A stretch of 64,000 nt of DNA, taken from NCBI GenBank assembly GCA_963708855.1, contig CAVPUM010000025.1:1-64000 (forward strand). The letters run 5' to 3'. Shown in pieces: positions 29,877 to 38,356 of the stretch. Made by a program: the position numbers and the translations under genes. Within the stretch, counting starts at the first letter, position 1, and every line of letters starts with the position of its first letter. This DNA comes from CAIWHR01 sp963708855. GTDB taxonomy: Bacteria; Pseudomonadota; Gammaproteobacteria; Burkholderiales; Casimicrobiaceae. The notes under the pieces are model-generated. The model made no database searches and was not told the origin of the DNA. It worked only from the letters and a program-made list of their open reading frames with translations.

Positions 29877-30785
29877 GTGAGTTACATCGCCCTGCGCTTC
29901 GACATCGACGCCGGCGCCGCCGAAGCCTGGGCGGACGCGCTGATGGACTGCGGCGCGCTCTCGGTCGACATCGCCGACGCGCGCGCCGAAACGCCGGCCG
30001 AGGCGCCGCTGTATGGGGAGCCGGGCATGGCGCTGACGACCGCGTGGCCGCTGAGCCGGTTGACGGTGCTGTTTTCGGCCGCTACCGGTCTCGCGGCAGC
30101 GCTGGCCGGACTGGCGGCGTGCGGCAAGGTGTTGCCTCCGCACGAGACCTATGGCGTACCCGAGCAGGACTGGGTGCGCGCGACACAGGCGCAGTTCACG
30201 CCGCTTCAGATCACCGAGGCGCTCTGGATCGTTCCGTCGTGGTGCGATCCCGTCGACCCCGCGGCGATCAATCTCGTCCTCGACCCGGGGCTCGCGTTCG
30301 GTACGGGTTCGCATCCGACGACCCGCCTGTGTCTCAAGTGGCTCGCGCGTGAGTTGCGTGCCGGAGAAACGGTCCTCGATTACGGCTGCGGCTCGGGAAT
30401 CCTCGCCATCGCCGCCTGTTTGTTGGGCGCCTCGCGAGTCGTCGGCACCGACGTCGACCCGCAGGCGCTCATGGCGAGTCGCGCCAACGCCCTGCGCAAT
30501 GGCGTCAAGCCGGCGTTCCTGACGGTCGATCGGCTCCAGGGGGAACGGATGCCGTTCGATGTCGTGGTCGCCAACATCCTTGCCAATCCGCTGGTGCTGC
30601 TGGCGCCTGCGCTCGCGCATCGGGTTCGTCCCGGCGGTCGCATCGTCCTGTCGGGAATCCTGGATGCGCAAGCCGCCACGGTCATCACGTCGTACCGGCG
30701 GTGGTTTAATATCGGCGTCTGCGACAGCGACGATGGCTGGGTCGTCTTGGCAGGAGCGCGCCGGGACGAGAATGCCGTCGGCTGA
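29877..30785 (+). CDS. prmA: Ribosomal protein L11 methyltransferase
   Basis: 302 aa. N-terminal substrate-recognition domain (starts MSYIALRFDIDAG), then a class I SAM fold with LVLDPGLAFGTGSHPTT, VLDYGCGSGILAIAA, GTDVDPQAL and VVANILANPL, the PrmA motif set. Trimethylates L11. GTG start at 29877. Follows accC after 125 bases, the common betaproteobacterial order. Confidence 0.95.
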   Translation: MSYIALRFDIDAGAAEAWADALMDCGALSVDIADARAETPAEAPLYGEPGMALTTAWPLSRLTVLFSAATGLAAALAGLAACGKVLPPHETYGVPEQDWVRATQAQFTPLQITEALWIVPSWCDPVDPAAINLVLDPGLAFGTGSHPTTRLCLKWLARELRAGETVLDYGCGSGILAIAACLLGASRVVGTDVDPQALMASRANALRNGVKPAFLTVDRLQGERMPFDVVVANILANPLVLLAPALAHRVRPGGRIVLSGILDAQAATVITSYRRWFNIGVCDSDDGWVVLAGARRDENAVG

Positions 30786-30839
30786 CGGCGGCGTAAAGTC
30801 ACGCGCCCGCGATTCACAACCCGCTTCGCGCCACCTCCG

Positions 30840-31664
30840 ATGCCCGACGAAAAATATACGCGCTGTCCCGGTTGCGCGACCGTGTTTCGCGTCTCATCCG
30901 AGCAGCTGGCGATGCACTCGGGGCAGGTCCGCTGCGGACAGTGCAAGACGGTGTTCGACGGCATCGCGCGTCAGGTTACGCTGTCCCCGTCCACCCGGTC
31001 CGACGAGGGCGCGGCACCGGTCGACGAGGCAGTGCAGGGCCCACCCGCTTCGACGTTGCGCGACGCGCAGGCGCCGGAGGGCGCTGCGGAAACGGCGGAC
31101 ATGGCCGCGGCGCGCCAGGTCGACGCCCTGGCGGCGCGGGAAGACCGCTTTGCACCCGCGGCAAACCCCAGACGTGGCTGGGCGCGCACCGGCGCGTATG
31201 TGGTCACCATCGCTCTCCTCGTGCTGCTGGTCGCAGCGCAGGCGGCATTTCATTTCCGGGATGCCATCACTACATTCTGGCCGGTTGCCCGTCCCGCGTT
31301 CGTCCGGCTTTGCGGGGTGGCCGGATGCGCGGTCAGGCCGCTGCGAGATGCGGCGATGTCCCACCTTTCGATCGAAGCATCCGATCTGCAGGCCGACCCC
31401 GCGCACAGGGGGCTGTTGATCCTGACGGCGACCTTGCGCAATCGGGCGGGCTGGCCGCTGGCCTATCCGCACCTCGAGCTGACGCTGACCGATGCGCAAG
31501 ACCGCATTGTCGTGCGCCGCGCACTGGCCCCCGCCGAGTATGCCGGTGGGACGGCGGACCTGCAGGGGGGCATTGCCCCGAACGAGGAGATCGCGATCAA
31601 GGTTTTCATCGACGCGAGCGCGACATCGCAGGCCGGTTACCGGCTCTATATGTTCTATCCATGA
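30840..31664 (+). CDS. Zinc-ribbon (MJ0042-type) and DUF3426 membrane protein
   Basis: 274 aa. N-terminal zinc finger with CPGCATVFRV and CGQCKTVFDG (four cysteines), an Ala-rich low-complexity linker (about 50-115), one membrane helix (YVVTIALLVLLVAAQAAFHF) and a C-terminal DUF3426 beta domain (LLILTATLRNRAGWPLAYPHLELTLTD). Function unknown; the family is usually next to prmA. Its end is followed by about 400 bases without a gene. Confidence 0.85.
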   Translation: MPDEKYTRCPGCATVFRVSSEQLAMHSGQVRCGQCKTVFDGIARQVTLSPSTRSDEGAAPVDEAVQGPPASTLRDAQAPEGAAETADMAAARQVDALAAREDRFAPAANPRRGWARTGAYVVTIALLVLLVAAQAAFHFRDAITTFWPVARPAFVRLCGVAGCAVRPLRDAAMSHLSIEASDLQADPAHRGLLILTATLRNRAGWPLAYPHLELTLTDAQDRIVVRRALAPAEYAGGTADLQGGIAPNEEIAIKVFIDASATSQAGYRLYMFYP

Positions 31665-31898
31665 TTGGGGGTGCTTGGATAGGCTGTTCTTGCCTGCGCA
31701 CCAGCTCGGTGCATCGCTTGGCGTGCATTGAAAAGTTATTAGATACTATTTAACAATAGGTTATCTGTGTTCGTGGCATCATGGCGGTCGAATGCGCGAC
31801 GGTTCGATCCTGGAAACGGAGCCTTTGATGCGTCGCACCATGAAAATTCAGTTGAATGACGAACATTTGCACCAAAATAGTAATGATCTGGGTCCGGA

Positions 31899-31915
31899 TG
31901 CCCCGATATGGTGCC
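31899..31915. promoter_or_regulatory. Putative NtrC-binding site
   Basis: TGCCCCGATATGGTGCC fits the NtrC dyad TGCACC-N5-GGTGCA at 10 of 12 positions. A weaker copy begins at 31868 (TGCACCA). Both lie about 70-120 bases upstream of the sigma-54-like element, a normal enhancer distance, and ntrC itself is downstream in the same gene group. Confidence 0.6.
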
Positions 31916-31986
31916 ATGTGTGTCTCGGCGACGCGTCGGATCGCCCGATTTCTTGCAATGCAGGGGCTTTCAGGCCGCCAGCGATA

Positions 31987-32003
31987 TGGCATAGTTCTCG
32001 CTA
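31987..32003 (+). promoter_or_regulatory. Putative sigma-54 promoter of glnA
   Basis: TGGCATAGTTCTCGCTA: the invariant GG and GC are exactly 10 bases apart (GG 31988-31989, GC 32000-32001), and TGGCA matches the -24 box. The TTGC part of the -12 box is only partly kept. Start of RNA would be about 50 bases before the glnA ATG. Confidence 0.55.
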
Positions 32004-32066
32004 ATCCCAGCGCGTTCCTTTTGCAATGCACCGTAGATCAAGCCGCGCCCCGACAAGGAGACTCGC

Positions 32067-33479
32067 ATGACCACGCCCGCCGACGTTCTCAAGATGCTCA
32101 AAGAAAAGGACGTCAAGTTCGTTGACCTTCGCTTTACCGACACCCGCGGCAAGGAACAGCACGTTTCGGTGCCGACCAAACAGTTCGGTATGGACAAGTT
32201 CGAAGGCGGTCATGCCTTCGACGGCTCGTCGATTGCCGGCTGGAAAGGGATTCAGGCGTCGGACATGCTGCTGATGCCGGACGCCAATGCGGCGTACATC
32301 GATCCGTTCCTGGACGAGACGACGCTCAACATCACCTGCGACGTCGTGGAGCCATCGGACGGCAAGGGTTACGAGCGGGATCCGAGGTCGCTCGCGAAGC
32401 GCGCCGATGCGTACCTCAAGTCCACCGGACTTGGCGATACGGCGTACTTCGGTCCGGAGCCCGAGTTCTTCGTTTTCGACGCCGTCGAGTGGTCGGTCGA
32501 CATGTCCGGAAGCTACTGCAAAGTGTTCTCGTCCGAGGCCTCGTGGTCGACGGCCGAGAAGTTCGAGGGCGGCAACATGGGTCATCGGCCGACGGTCAAG
32601 GGCGGCTATTTCCCCGTGCCGCCGGTGGATTCGCTGCAGGACATCCGCTCGGCGATGTGCCTCGCGCTGGAGCAGATGGGCGTCGAGGTCGAGGTTCACC
32701 ACCACGAAGTGGCAAATGCCGGGCAGTGCGAGATCGGCACGAAGTTCGAGACGCTCGTGAAGCGCGCCGACTGGCTGCAGATCCTCAAGTACGCGGTGCA
32801 CAACACGGCGCATGCGTACGGCAAGACCGCCACTTTCATGCCGAAGCCCATCGTCGGCGACAACGGCTCGGGCATGCACTGCCACCAGTCGGTCTGGAAG
32901 GACGGCAAGAATCTGTTCGCCGGTGACGGCTACGCGGGCCTCTCCGACTTCGCGCTGTATTACATCGGCGGCGTCATCAAGCACGCGAAGGCGCTGAACG
33001 CGATCACCAATCCTGGCACGAACTCCTACAAGCGGCTGGTGCCGGGCTTCGAGGCGCCGATCAACCTCGCGTATTCGGCGCGCAACCGCTCGGCGGCGAT
33101 CCGGATTCCCTACGTTCCGAATCCCAAGGGACGGCGCATCGAGGTCCGCTTCCCCGATCCGACGGCGAACCCCTATCTTGCGTTCGCCGCGATGCTGATG
33201 GCGGGTCTCGACGGCGTGCAAAACAAGATTCACCCCGGCGATCCCATGGACAAGAACCTCTACGACCTCGAGCCGGAAGAGGCCGCGAAGGTGCCGCATC
33301 CCTGCGCGTCGCTCGACGAGGCGCTCAATCACCTCGATCGCGACCGCGCGTTCCTGACCAAAGGCGGCGTGTTCACCGACGACATGATCGATGCCTACAT
33401 CGCGCTCAAGATGGAAGAGGTCACGCGCTTCCGGATGACGACGCACCCGGTCGAATACGACATGTACTTCAGTCTGTAG
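32067..33479 (+). CDS. glnA: Glutamine synthetase, type I
   Basis: 470 aa, GSI-beta length. Signatures: FDGSSIAGWKGI, EPEFFVFD, KPIVGDNGSGMHCHQS (glutamate/metal site), NRSAAIRIPY, and NLYDLEPEEA with the adenylylation tyrosine near residue 399. Assimilates ammonia with ATP. AAGGAG before the ATG. Likely controlled by NtrBC through the upstream elements and by GlnE adenylylation. Confidence 0.97.
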   Translation: MTTPADVLKMLKEKDVKFVDLRFTDTRGKEQHVSVPTKQFGMDKFEGGHAFDGSSIAGWKGIQASDMLLMPDANAAYIDPFLDETTLNITCDVVEPSDGKGYERDPRSLAKRADAYLKSTGLGDTAYFGPEPEFFVFDAVEWSVDMSGSYCKVFSSEASWSTAEKFEGGNMGHRPTVKGGYFPVPPVDSLQDIRSAMCLALEQMGVEVEVHHHEVANAGQCEIGTKFETLVKRADWLQILKYAVHNTAHAYGKTATFMPKPIVGDNGSGMHCHQSVWKDGKNLFAGDGYAGLSDFALYYIGGVIKHAKALNAITNPGTNSYKRLVPGFEAPINLAYSARNRSAAIRIPYVPNPKGRRIEVRFPDPTANPYLAFAAMLMAGLDGVQNKIHPGDPMDKNLYDLEPEEAAKVPHPCASLDEALNHLDRDRAFLTKGGVFTDDMIDAYIALKMEEVTRFRMTTHPVEYDMYFSL

Positions 33480-33586
33480 TCGCGCCGTCACGCGCTTGCT
33501 GTTGCAGACGATGGCTGCAGAAGGGGCCGGCCGCGAGGCCCGCCCCTTCTTTGCCTCGCCCGCGATAATTCAATACACTGCGGCGC

Positions 33587-34111
33587 ATGCCGAATCGAGA
33601 GCCACGTCGGGACGCCGCAGCGAAAGTCGCGCCCCGCGCGCTGCTTTGCACCTGCCTTTGCGTCTGTTGCGCGGCCAGTGCCGTGGCGGCCACGCTCGCC
33701 GAAAAGGCGCGGGAGTCCGGCTGCGTCAACAAGCCGCTGTGGCTCGCCGGCGACACGTACCGCTGCGCAACCGAGTCCGGGGCGTTTTCCTATTTCAACG
33801 TGCCGGGTGGCGGCGCAGAGCGCGCGACGCCCAAGGCCCCGACCCCCGCGGGCTACCCGCGCGTCGACCCGGAAACGCAGAAGGGTCGCGATGGCGTCCG
33901 GCGCAAGGTGCTCACCGACGAGCTTGCCACCGAGGAAAAGTTGCTCGCCGAGACGCGCATCGCCTATGCCGACGGGGCACCGGTGCCGCTGCCGGAAGAG
34001 CGCGCGGACGCCGAGAAATATCGTGCCCGCATCGCGCGACTGCGCCAGTCCGTCGCCGTGCACGAGAAGAACATCGAGGCCCTCAGGAAGGAGCTGGCCG
34101 CGGTCAAGTGA
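33587..34111 (+). CDS. Secreted protein with C-terminal coiled coil (DUF4124-like), function unknown
   Basis: 174 aa. A basic N-region precedes a signal peptide ending near SAVAA; the mature N-part (GCVNKPLWLAGDTYRCATESGAFSYFNVPGG) resembles DUF4124 proteins. The C-terminal 90 residues form a charged heptad-rich coiled coil ending LRKELAAVK. Genes of this kind commonly sit between glnA and ntrB in betaproteobacteria. No function known. Confidence 0.7.
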   Translation: MPNREPRRDAAAKVAPRALLCTCLCVCCAASAVAATLAEKARESGCVNKPLWLAGDTYRCATESGAFSYFNVPGGGAERATPKAPTPAGYPRVDPETQKGRDGVRRKVLTDELATEEKLLAETRIAYADGAPVPLPEERADAEKYRARIARLRQSVAVHEKNIEALRKELAAVK

Positions 34112-34208
34112 CGGCAGCGCTCGGCTCGCGGGCGACGGTCGGGCGCGAAAATTGCTGCGTAGCGGTTGCGGCGTACGCGCCGCCGCTCCCGCCGCATCGC
34201 CGCCGCCC

Positions 34209-35321
34209 ATGACCGTGATCCCGATTCCTTCTGTTCATCTCGCCGGCGAGGACGCAGCGAGCGCGTATGCCGGCCTCGAACTTCTGGCGACTGCGGTGCT
34301 CATGCTCGACAACGCGCGTCGCGTGACCTACGCCAATCCCGCCGCGGAAAATCTGTTCGAGCTCGCGAAGAAGCATCTCGTGGGCCATCGACCGGAACAG
34401 ATCTTTGCCGACGCGCAAGGACTGTGCGCGGCGATCGACAAGGCCGTGCGCGGTGGCGCGACCTACACCGAGCAGGAGCTGGAGCTCGCCATCGCCGGCA
34501 AGGCGAAGCTCCACCTCACGTGCACGGTGTCGCCGGTCGACACGCGCGCAGCCGCGCTGCTGCTCGAGTTCAGGCACATCGATCAGCAGCTGAAGATCGC
34601 CCGCGAGGAGCGGTTGAACGAGCAGCGGCAGGCGAACCGCGAGCTGATCCGGAACCTCGCGCACGAGATCAAGAATCCGCTGGGCGGGATCCGCGGCGCG
34701 GCGCAGTTGCTCGAGCGCGAGCTCGATCGGCCACAGCTGATCGAGTACACACAGGTCGTGATCGGCGAGGCCGACCGCCTGCAGGCGCTCGTCAACCGTC
34801 TGCTGACGCCGCATCGTCTGCCGTCGTTCCGGCGCACGAACATTCACGAGATCGTTTCCCGCGTGCGCAGCCTGGTGCAGGCGGAATTTCCGCGCGTGGG
34901 TATCGTCTGCGATTTCGACATCAGCCTGCCGGACCTCGACGCGGACGCGGAGCAGCTCACGCAGGCGACGCTCAACGTCGTCCGCAATGCGGCGCAGGCC
35001 CTCGAGTCGACCGCCGCCGACCCGCAGATCCGCCTGACCACGCGCGTCGCGCGCTACGTGACGCTGGCGAAGAAGCGACACCGGGTCGCGCTGGCGCTCT
35101 CGATCGAGGACAACGGGCCGGGTGTTCCCGAAGCGATTCGCGACCGCATCTTCTATCCGCTGGTCTCGGGGCGCGAGGGTGGCAGCGGGCTCGGTTTGAC
35201 GCTGGCGCAGGCGTTCATCGCGCAGCACGGCGGCGCGATCGAATGCGAGAGCGTGCCCGGGCGCACGGTGTTCACGATTCTCCTGCCGCTCGAACCCCGC
35301 CGGCCGGACCCGCCGCGATGA
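34209..35321 (+). CDS. glnL: Nitrogen regulation sensor kinase NtrB
   Basis: 370 aa: N-terminal PAS domain (about 20-130, TAVLMLDNARRVTYANPAAENLF), dimerisation helix with NLAHEIKNPLGGIRGAAQLLERE (His152 phosphorylated), and the ATPase domain with NVVRNAAQAL and GSGLGLTLAQ. No membrane segments. In the family, PII controls it and it phosphorylates NtrC. Followed after 49 bases by ntrC. Confidence 0.95.
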   Translation: MTVIPIPSVHLAGEDAASAYAGLELLATAVLMLDNARRVTYANPAAENLFELAKKHLVGHRPEQIFADAQGLCAAIDKAVRGGATYTEQELELAIAGKAKLHLTCTVSPVDTRAAALLLEFRHIDQQLKIAREERLNEQRQANRELIRNLAHEIKNPLGGIRGAAQLLERELDRPQLIEYTQVVIGEADRLQALVNRLLTPHRLPSFRRTNIHEIVSRVRSLVQAEFPRVGIVCDFDISLPDLDADAEQLTQATLNVVRNAAQALESTAADPQIRLTTRVARYVTLAKKRHRVALALSIEDNGPGVPEAIRDRIFYPLVSGREGGSGLGLTLAQAFIAQHGGAIECESVPGRTVFTILLPLEPRRPDPPR

Positions 35322-35370
35322 CCAACGACGCGCGTGCTCCTGTCGGCGTCAATCCGTGGGGAAGGTCACG

Positions 35371-36801
35371 ATGAAACCGGTCTGGATCGTCGACGACGAT
35401 CGCTCGATTCGCTGGGTGTTCGAAAAGGCGCTCGAGCGGGAAGGCATACCGTACAAGACGTTCGTTTCGGCTCACGAAGTGCTCCAGGCGTTCGGCACCG
35501 ACGATCCCTGCGTGCTCGTCTCCGACATCAGAATGCCGGGCGAGTCGGGGCTCCAGCTCCTCGACAAGGTGAAGGAGCGTTTCCCGCGGCTCCCCGTGAT
35601 CATCATGACCGCGTACTCGGATCTCGACAGCGCGGTGGCGGCATTTCAGGGCGGGGCTTTCGAGTACCTGCCGAAGCCCTTCGACGTCGACCATGCGGTC
35701 GCCCTCATCCGCCGCGCGATGGCTGAAGCGCCGGCACAGCCGCCGGTCGAGCCCGCGCCGGGCACCACTCCCGAAATGCTGGGCCAGGCCCCGGCGATGC
35801 AGGAAGTCTTTCGCGCGATTGGCCGGCTGTCCCAGTCGAACGCGACGGTGCTCATCACGGGAGAGTCGGGCACCGGGAAGGAGCTCGTCGCTCGCGCGCT
35901 GCACCGGCACAGTCCTCGCGCCGCGGCGCCGTTCATCGCCATCAATACCGCGGCCATACCGAAGGACCTGCTGGAGTCCGAGCTGTTCGGCCACGAGCGC
36001 GGCGCATTCACCGGAGCGCAGAGCGCTCGCCGCGGCCGCTACGAACAGGCCGAAGGCGGCACGTTGTTCCTGGACGAAATCGGCGACATGCCGCCCGATC
36101 TGCAGGTGCGCCTGCTGCGCGTGCTCGCCGACGGCGAGTATTACCGCGTCGGCGGCCATGCCCCGCAGAAGTCGAATGTCCGCGTGATCGCGGCGACGCA
36201 CCAGAATCTGGAAGAGCGCGTGCGGCAGGGGCTTTTTCGCGAGGACCTCCTCCATCGCCTCGATGTCGTGCGCCTGCGCCTGCCTCCGCTGCGCGAGCGG
36301 CAGGACGACATCGCGCCGCTCGCCCGCCACTTCCTGCTGAAGAGCGCGCGCGAGCTGGCCGTCGAGCCGAAGGTGCTGTCCGCCGCCGCACTGAGGCTGC
36401 TCGCCGCGTTCGCATTCCCCGGCAACGTGCGGCAGCTCGAGAACATCTGCCATTGGATCACCGTGATGGCGCCCGGCCAGCGGATTGACGTCGCCGACCT
36501 GCCGGCCGAACTGCGCGAGGTGCCGGCCGGCGGAGGTGGCGCGGACGCCGGCGGCAGCGACTGGCGAACCGCGCTCGATCGTGAACTGACGGCTGCACTC
36601 GCGCGCGGCGAGCAGGGTGTGGGCGATCGCCTGCTGCGTGAATTCAAGCGCACGCTGATCCTGCGCTCGCTTGTGCATACCGGTGGACATCGCATCGAGG
36701 CGGCGCAGCGGCTGGGCTGGGGCCGCAATACGCTGACGCGCAAGATCCAGGAGCTCGGACTGGAGCCGGAGCTGAGGAAGGGTGGCAGCGCGGGCGAATG
36801 A
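35371..36801 (+). CDS. glnG: Nitrogen regulation response regulator NtrC
   Basis: 476 aa: receiver domain (1-115; Asp52 in VSDIRMPG), AAA+ domain (about 137-375; Walker A GESGTGKE 164-171, sigma-54 contact loop GAFTGA 211-216), and a C-terminal Fis-type helix-turn-helix (HRIEAAQRLGWGRNTLTRKIQEL). Activates sigma-54 promoters such as the one proposed for glnA. ATG at 35371 after GGGGAAGG. Confidence 0.96.
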   Translation: MKPVWIVDDDRSIRWVFEKALEREGIPYKTFVSAHEVLQAFGTDDPCVLVSDIRMPGESGLQLLDKVKERFPRLPVIIMTAYSDLDSAVAAFQGGAFEYLPKPFDVDHAVALIRRAMAEAPAQPPVEPAPGTTPEMLGQAPAMQEVFRAIGRLSQSNATVLITGESGTGKELVARALHRHSPRAAAPFIAINTAAIPKDLLESELFGHERGAFTGAQSARRGRYEQAEGGTLFLDEIGDMPPDLQVRLLRVLADGEYYRVGGHAPQKSNVRVIAATHQNLEERVRQGLFREDLLHRLDVVRLRLPPLRERQDDIAPLARHFLLKSARELAVEPKVLSAAALRLLAAFAFPGNVRQLENICHWITVMAPGQRIDVADLPAELREVPAGGGGADAGGSDWRTALDRELTAALARGEQGVGDRLLREFKRTLILRSLVHTGGHRIEAAQRLGWGRNTLTRKIQELGLEPELRKGGSAGE

Positions 36802-36834
36802 CGCTCGCCCGCAATCCGCCGCCGGCGCTGCGTA

Positions 36835-37611
36835 TCAGGGCCGGAGCTCGACGATCACCGGCGCATGGTCCGACGGTCGCTCGCCCTTGCGTGCGTTGCG
36901 GTCGATGTGGCAGCCCGTGCATCGGGCCGCGAGTGCCGGCGACAGCAGGATGTGGTCGATGCGAAGGCCGCGATTCTTCGGAAACGCGAGCTGCCGGTAG
37001 TCCCACCAGCTGAAGGTCTTCTCGGGCTGCTCGAACAGGCGGAAGCTGTCGGCGAGGCCCAGCCCGACCCAGTCGCGAAACACTGCGCGCTCGGGGTCGG
37101 TGCACAGCACCTGGCCCCGCCACAGATCGGGATCGTGGACATCCCGGTCTTCGGGCGCGATGTTGAAGTCGCCCGCCACGGCGAGCGCCGGATGACGCGC
37201 CAGTTCGCCGGCGAGAAAAGCGGTGGCGGCCCGGCACCAGTCGAGCTTGTAGCGGTACTTCTCCGAGTCGACAGCCTGGCCGTTGGGCACGTAGAAATCG
37301 ACGATCCGCACGCCCGCGACGCTCCCTGCGAGCACGCGCTTCTGTTCGTCGGGGAAGTCGGGCAGCGCCGTCACGATGTCGTGAACGGGGCCGATGCCTT
37401 CGCGCACGATCAGCGCGACGCCGTTGTACGTGCGCTGCCCGGCAAAGTGCGGCGCGTAACCGGCCGCGGCGAAATCGGCACACGGAAACTTGCTGTCCTC
37501 CGTCTTGGTTTCCTGCAGGCACACGACGTCCGGCTGCGCGGCCGCGAGCCACTCCAGCAGGCGCGGCAGGCGCACGTTGAGCGAGTTGACGTTCCAGGTG
37601 GCGAGCTTCAA
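36835..37611 (-). CDS. xthA: Exonuclease III
   Basis: 258 aa, EEP fold. KLATWNVNSLNVRLP, VCLQETKTED (metal Glu), YNGVALIVR, GDFNIAPEDRDVHDP and the C-terminal PSDHAPVIVEL give the full catalytic set. AP endonuclease and 3'-5' exonuclease in base-excision repair. TTG start at 37611, with GGAGC 10 bases upstream. Convergent with ntrC. Confidence 0.95.
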   Translation of the reverse strand: MKLATWNVNSLNVRLPRLLEWLAAAQPDVVCLQETKTEDSKFPCADFAAAGYAPHFAGQRTYNGVALIVREGIGPVHDIVTALPDFPDEQKRVLAGSVAGVRIVDFYVPNGQAVDSEKYRYKLDWCRAATAFLAGELARHPALAVAGDFNIAPEDRDVHDPDLWRGQVLCTDPERAVFRDWVGLGLADSFRLFEQPEKTFSWWDYRQLAFPKNRGLRIDHILLSPALAARCTGCHIDRNARKGERPSDHAPVIVELRP

Positions 37612-37727
37612 GGCGGATTGCTCCGTTGCGCGGTGGACGAACGAAAGCCGCGCATCGGCCCTGGCACCGTCCCTGCACGGCGAATTGCGGGCGCCACCGG
37701 TGCCGGCTGGCGGCGGCGCGCGCGTCG

Positions 37728-38336
37728 CTACTGCTTCGGGTACCCGCCGCCAGGAACCGCGACGGCCTCCGTCGCCATCCCGGACGGTGTGGCGCCGGGC
37801 GGGGTCGCCGGCGCGGCTTCGGTCGACGCTTTCGCCGCGACACGGCGCGGCGGGGTTTTCGGGTACCCGGCTTCGTCGAGCATCGCCGACCAGCGTGCTT
37901 CGTTGAAGCCCTTGGCGATCAGCTTGTCGCCGAGCTGCAGGACGGGGGCCTGTTGCGCGCCCGTCAGCTTCTGCAGCTGTTCGGCCCCCTTGACGTCCTC
38001 GACGTTGACGGTCGTGAACGGAATGCCGCGCCGATTGAGCAGGCCCTCCGCATTCTGGCAGACCGCGCCACAGGCAAACGTGTATAGGGTCACCGGAAAA
38101 CGCTCCGTCGCCTGCGTCAGCGCGACCGGAACGTCATTGTTCTCGATGAAATTGGGAGACACACGCTTCGCCTGGACGTCCTTCGAATCCGATGGCGGCG
38201 ACCGGTCCGAGTAGACCACCTTGCCGTCCTTGTCGACGTAGCGGAACACCTGCTGAGCCTGCGCTGCGGCGCCGGCCGCGATCACGGCGGCGGCGACGCC
38301 GAAGAGGAGCGCAATTCGTCTGCATTTGCGTGCCAT
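37728..38336 (-). CDS. DUF4124 and glutaredoxin-like domain protein, exported
   Basis: 202 aa: signal peptide (about 1-28), DUF4124 region (VFRYVDKDGKVVYSDRSPP), then a glutaredoxin-like fold (PVTLYTFACGAVCQNAEGLLNRRGIPF). The usual CPYC/CxxC active site is CGAVC here, a C-x3-C spacing. The C-terminus is an Ala/Pro-rich tail. Periplasmic redox role is inference. Lies 20 bases after prlC. Confidence 0.75.
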   Translation of the reverse strand: MARKCRRIALLFGVAAAVIAAGAAAQAQQVFRYVDKDGKVVYSDRSPPSDSKDVQAKRVSPNFIENNDVPVALTQATERFPVTLYTFACGAVCQNAEGLLNRRGIPFTTVNVEDVKGAEQLQKLTGAQQAPVLQLGDKLIAKGFNEARWSAMLDEAGYPKTPPRRVAAKASTEAAPATPPGATPSGMATEAVAVPGGGYPKQ

Positions 38337-38356
38337 GGCTTCTCCTTCGAAACCCC

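Larger units (their letters stand above)
31665..32066. other. Regulatory region upstream of glnA
   Basis: 402 bases without a convincing gene. The first part (31735-31770) is AT-rich; a 70-codon frame at 31792-32004 has no ribosome site or plausible protein. The rest carries the NtrC-like site and sigma-54-like promoter listed separately. Two TGCACC half-sites also occur, at 31868 and near 32027. Confidence 0.6.

Noticed and set aside
31792..32004. A 70-codon frame upstream of glnA
   Set aside because: No ribosome site, odd composition, and it overlaps the NtrC-like and sigma-54-like elements.
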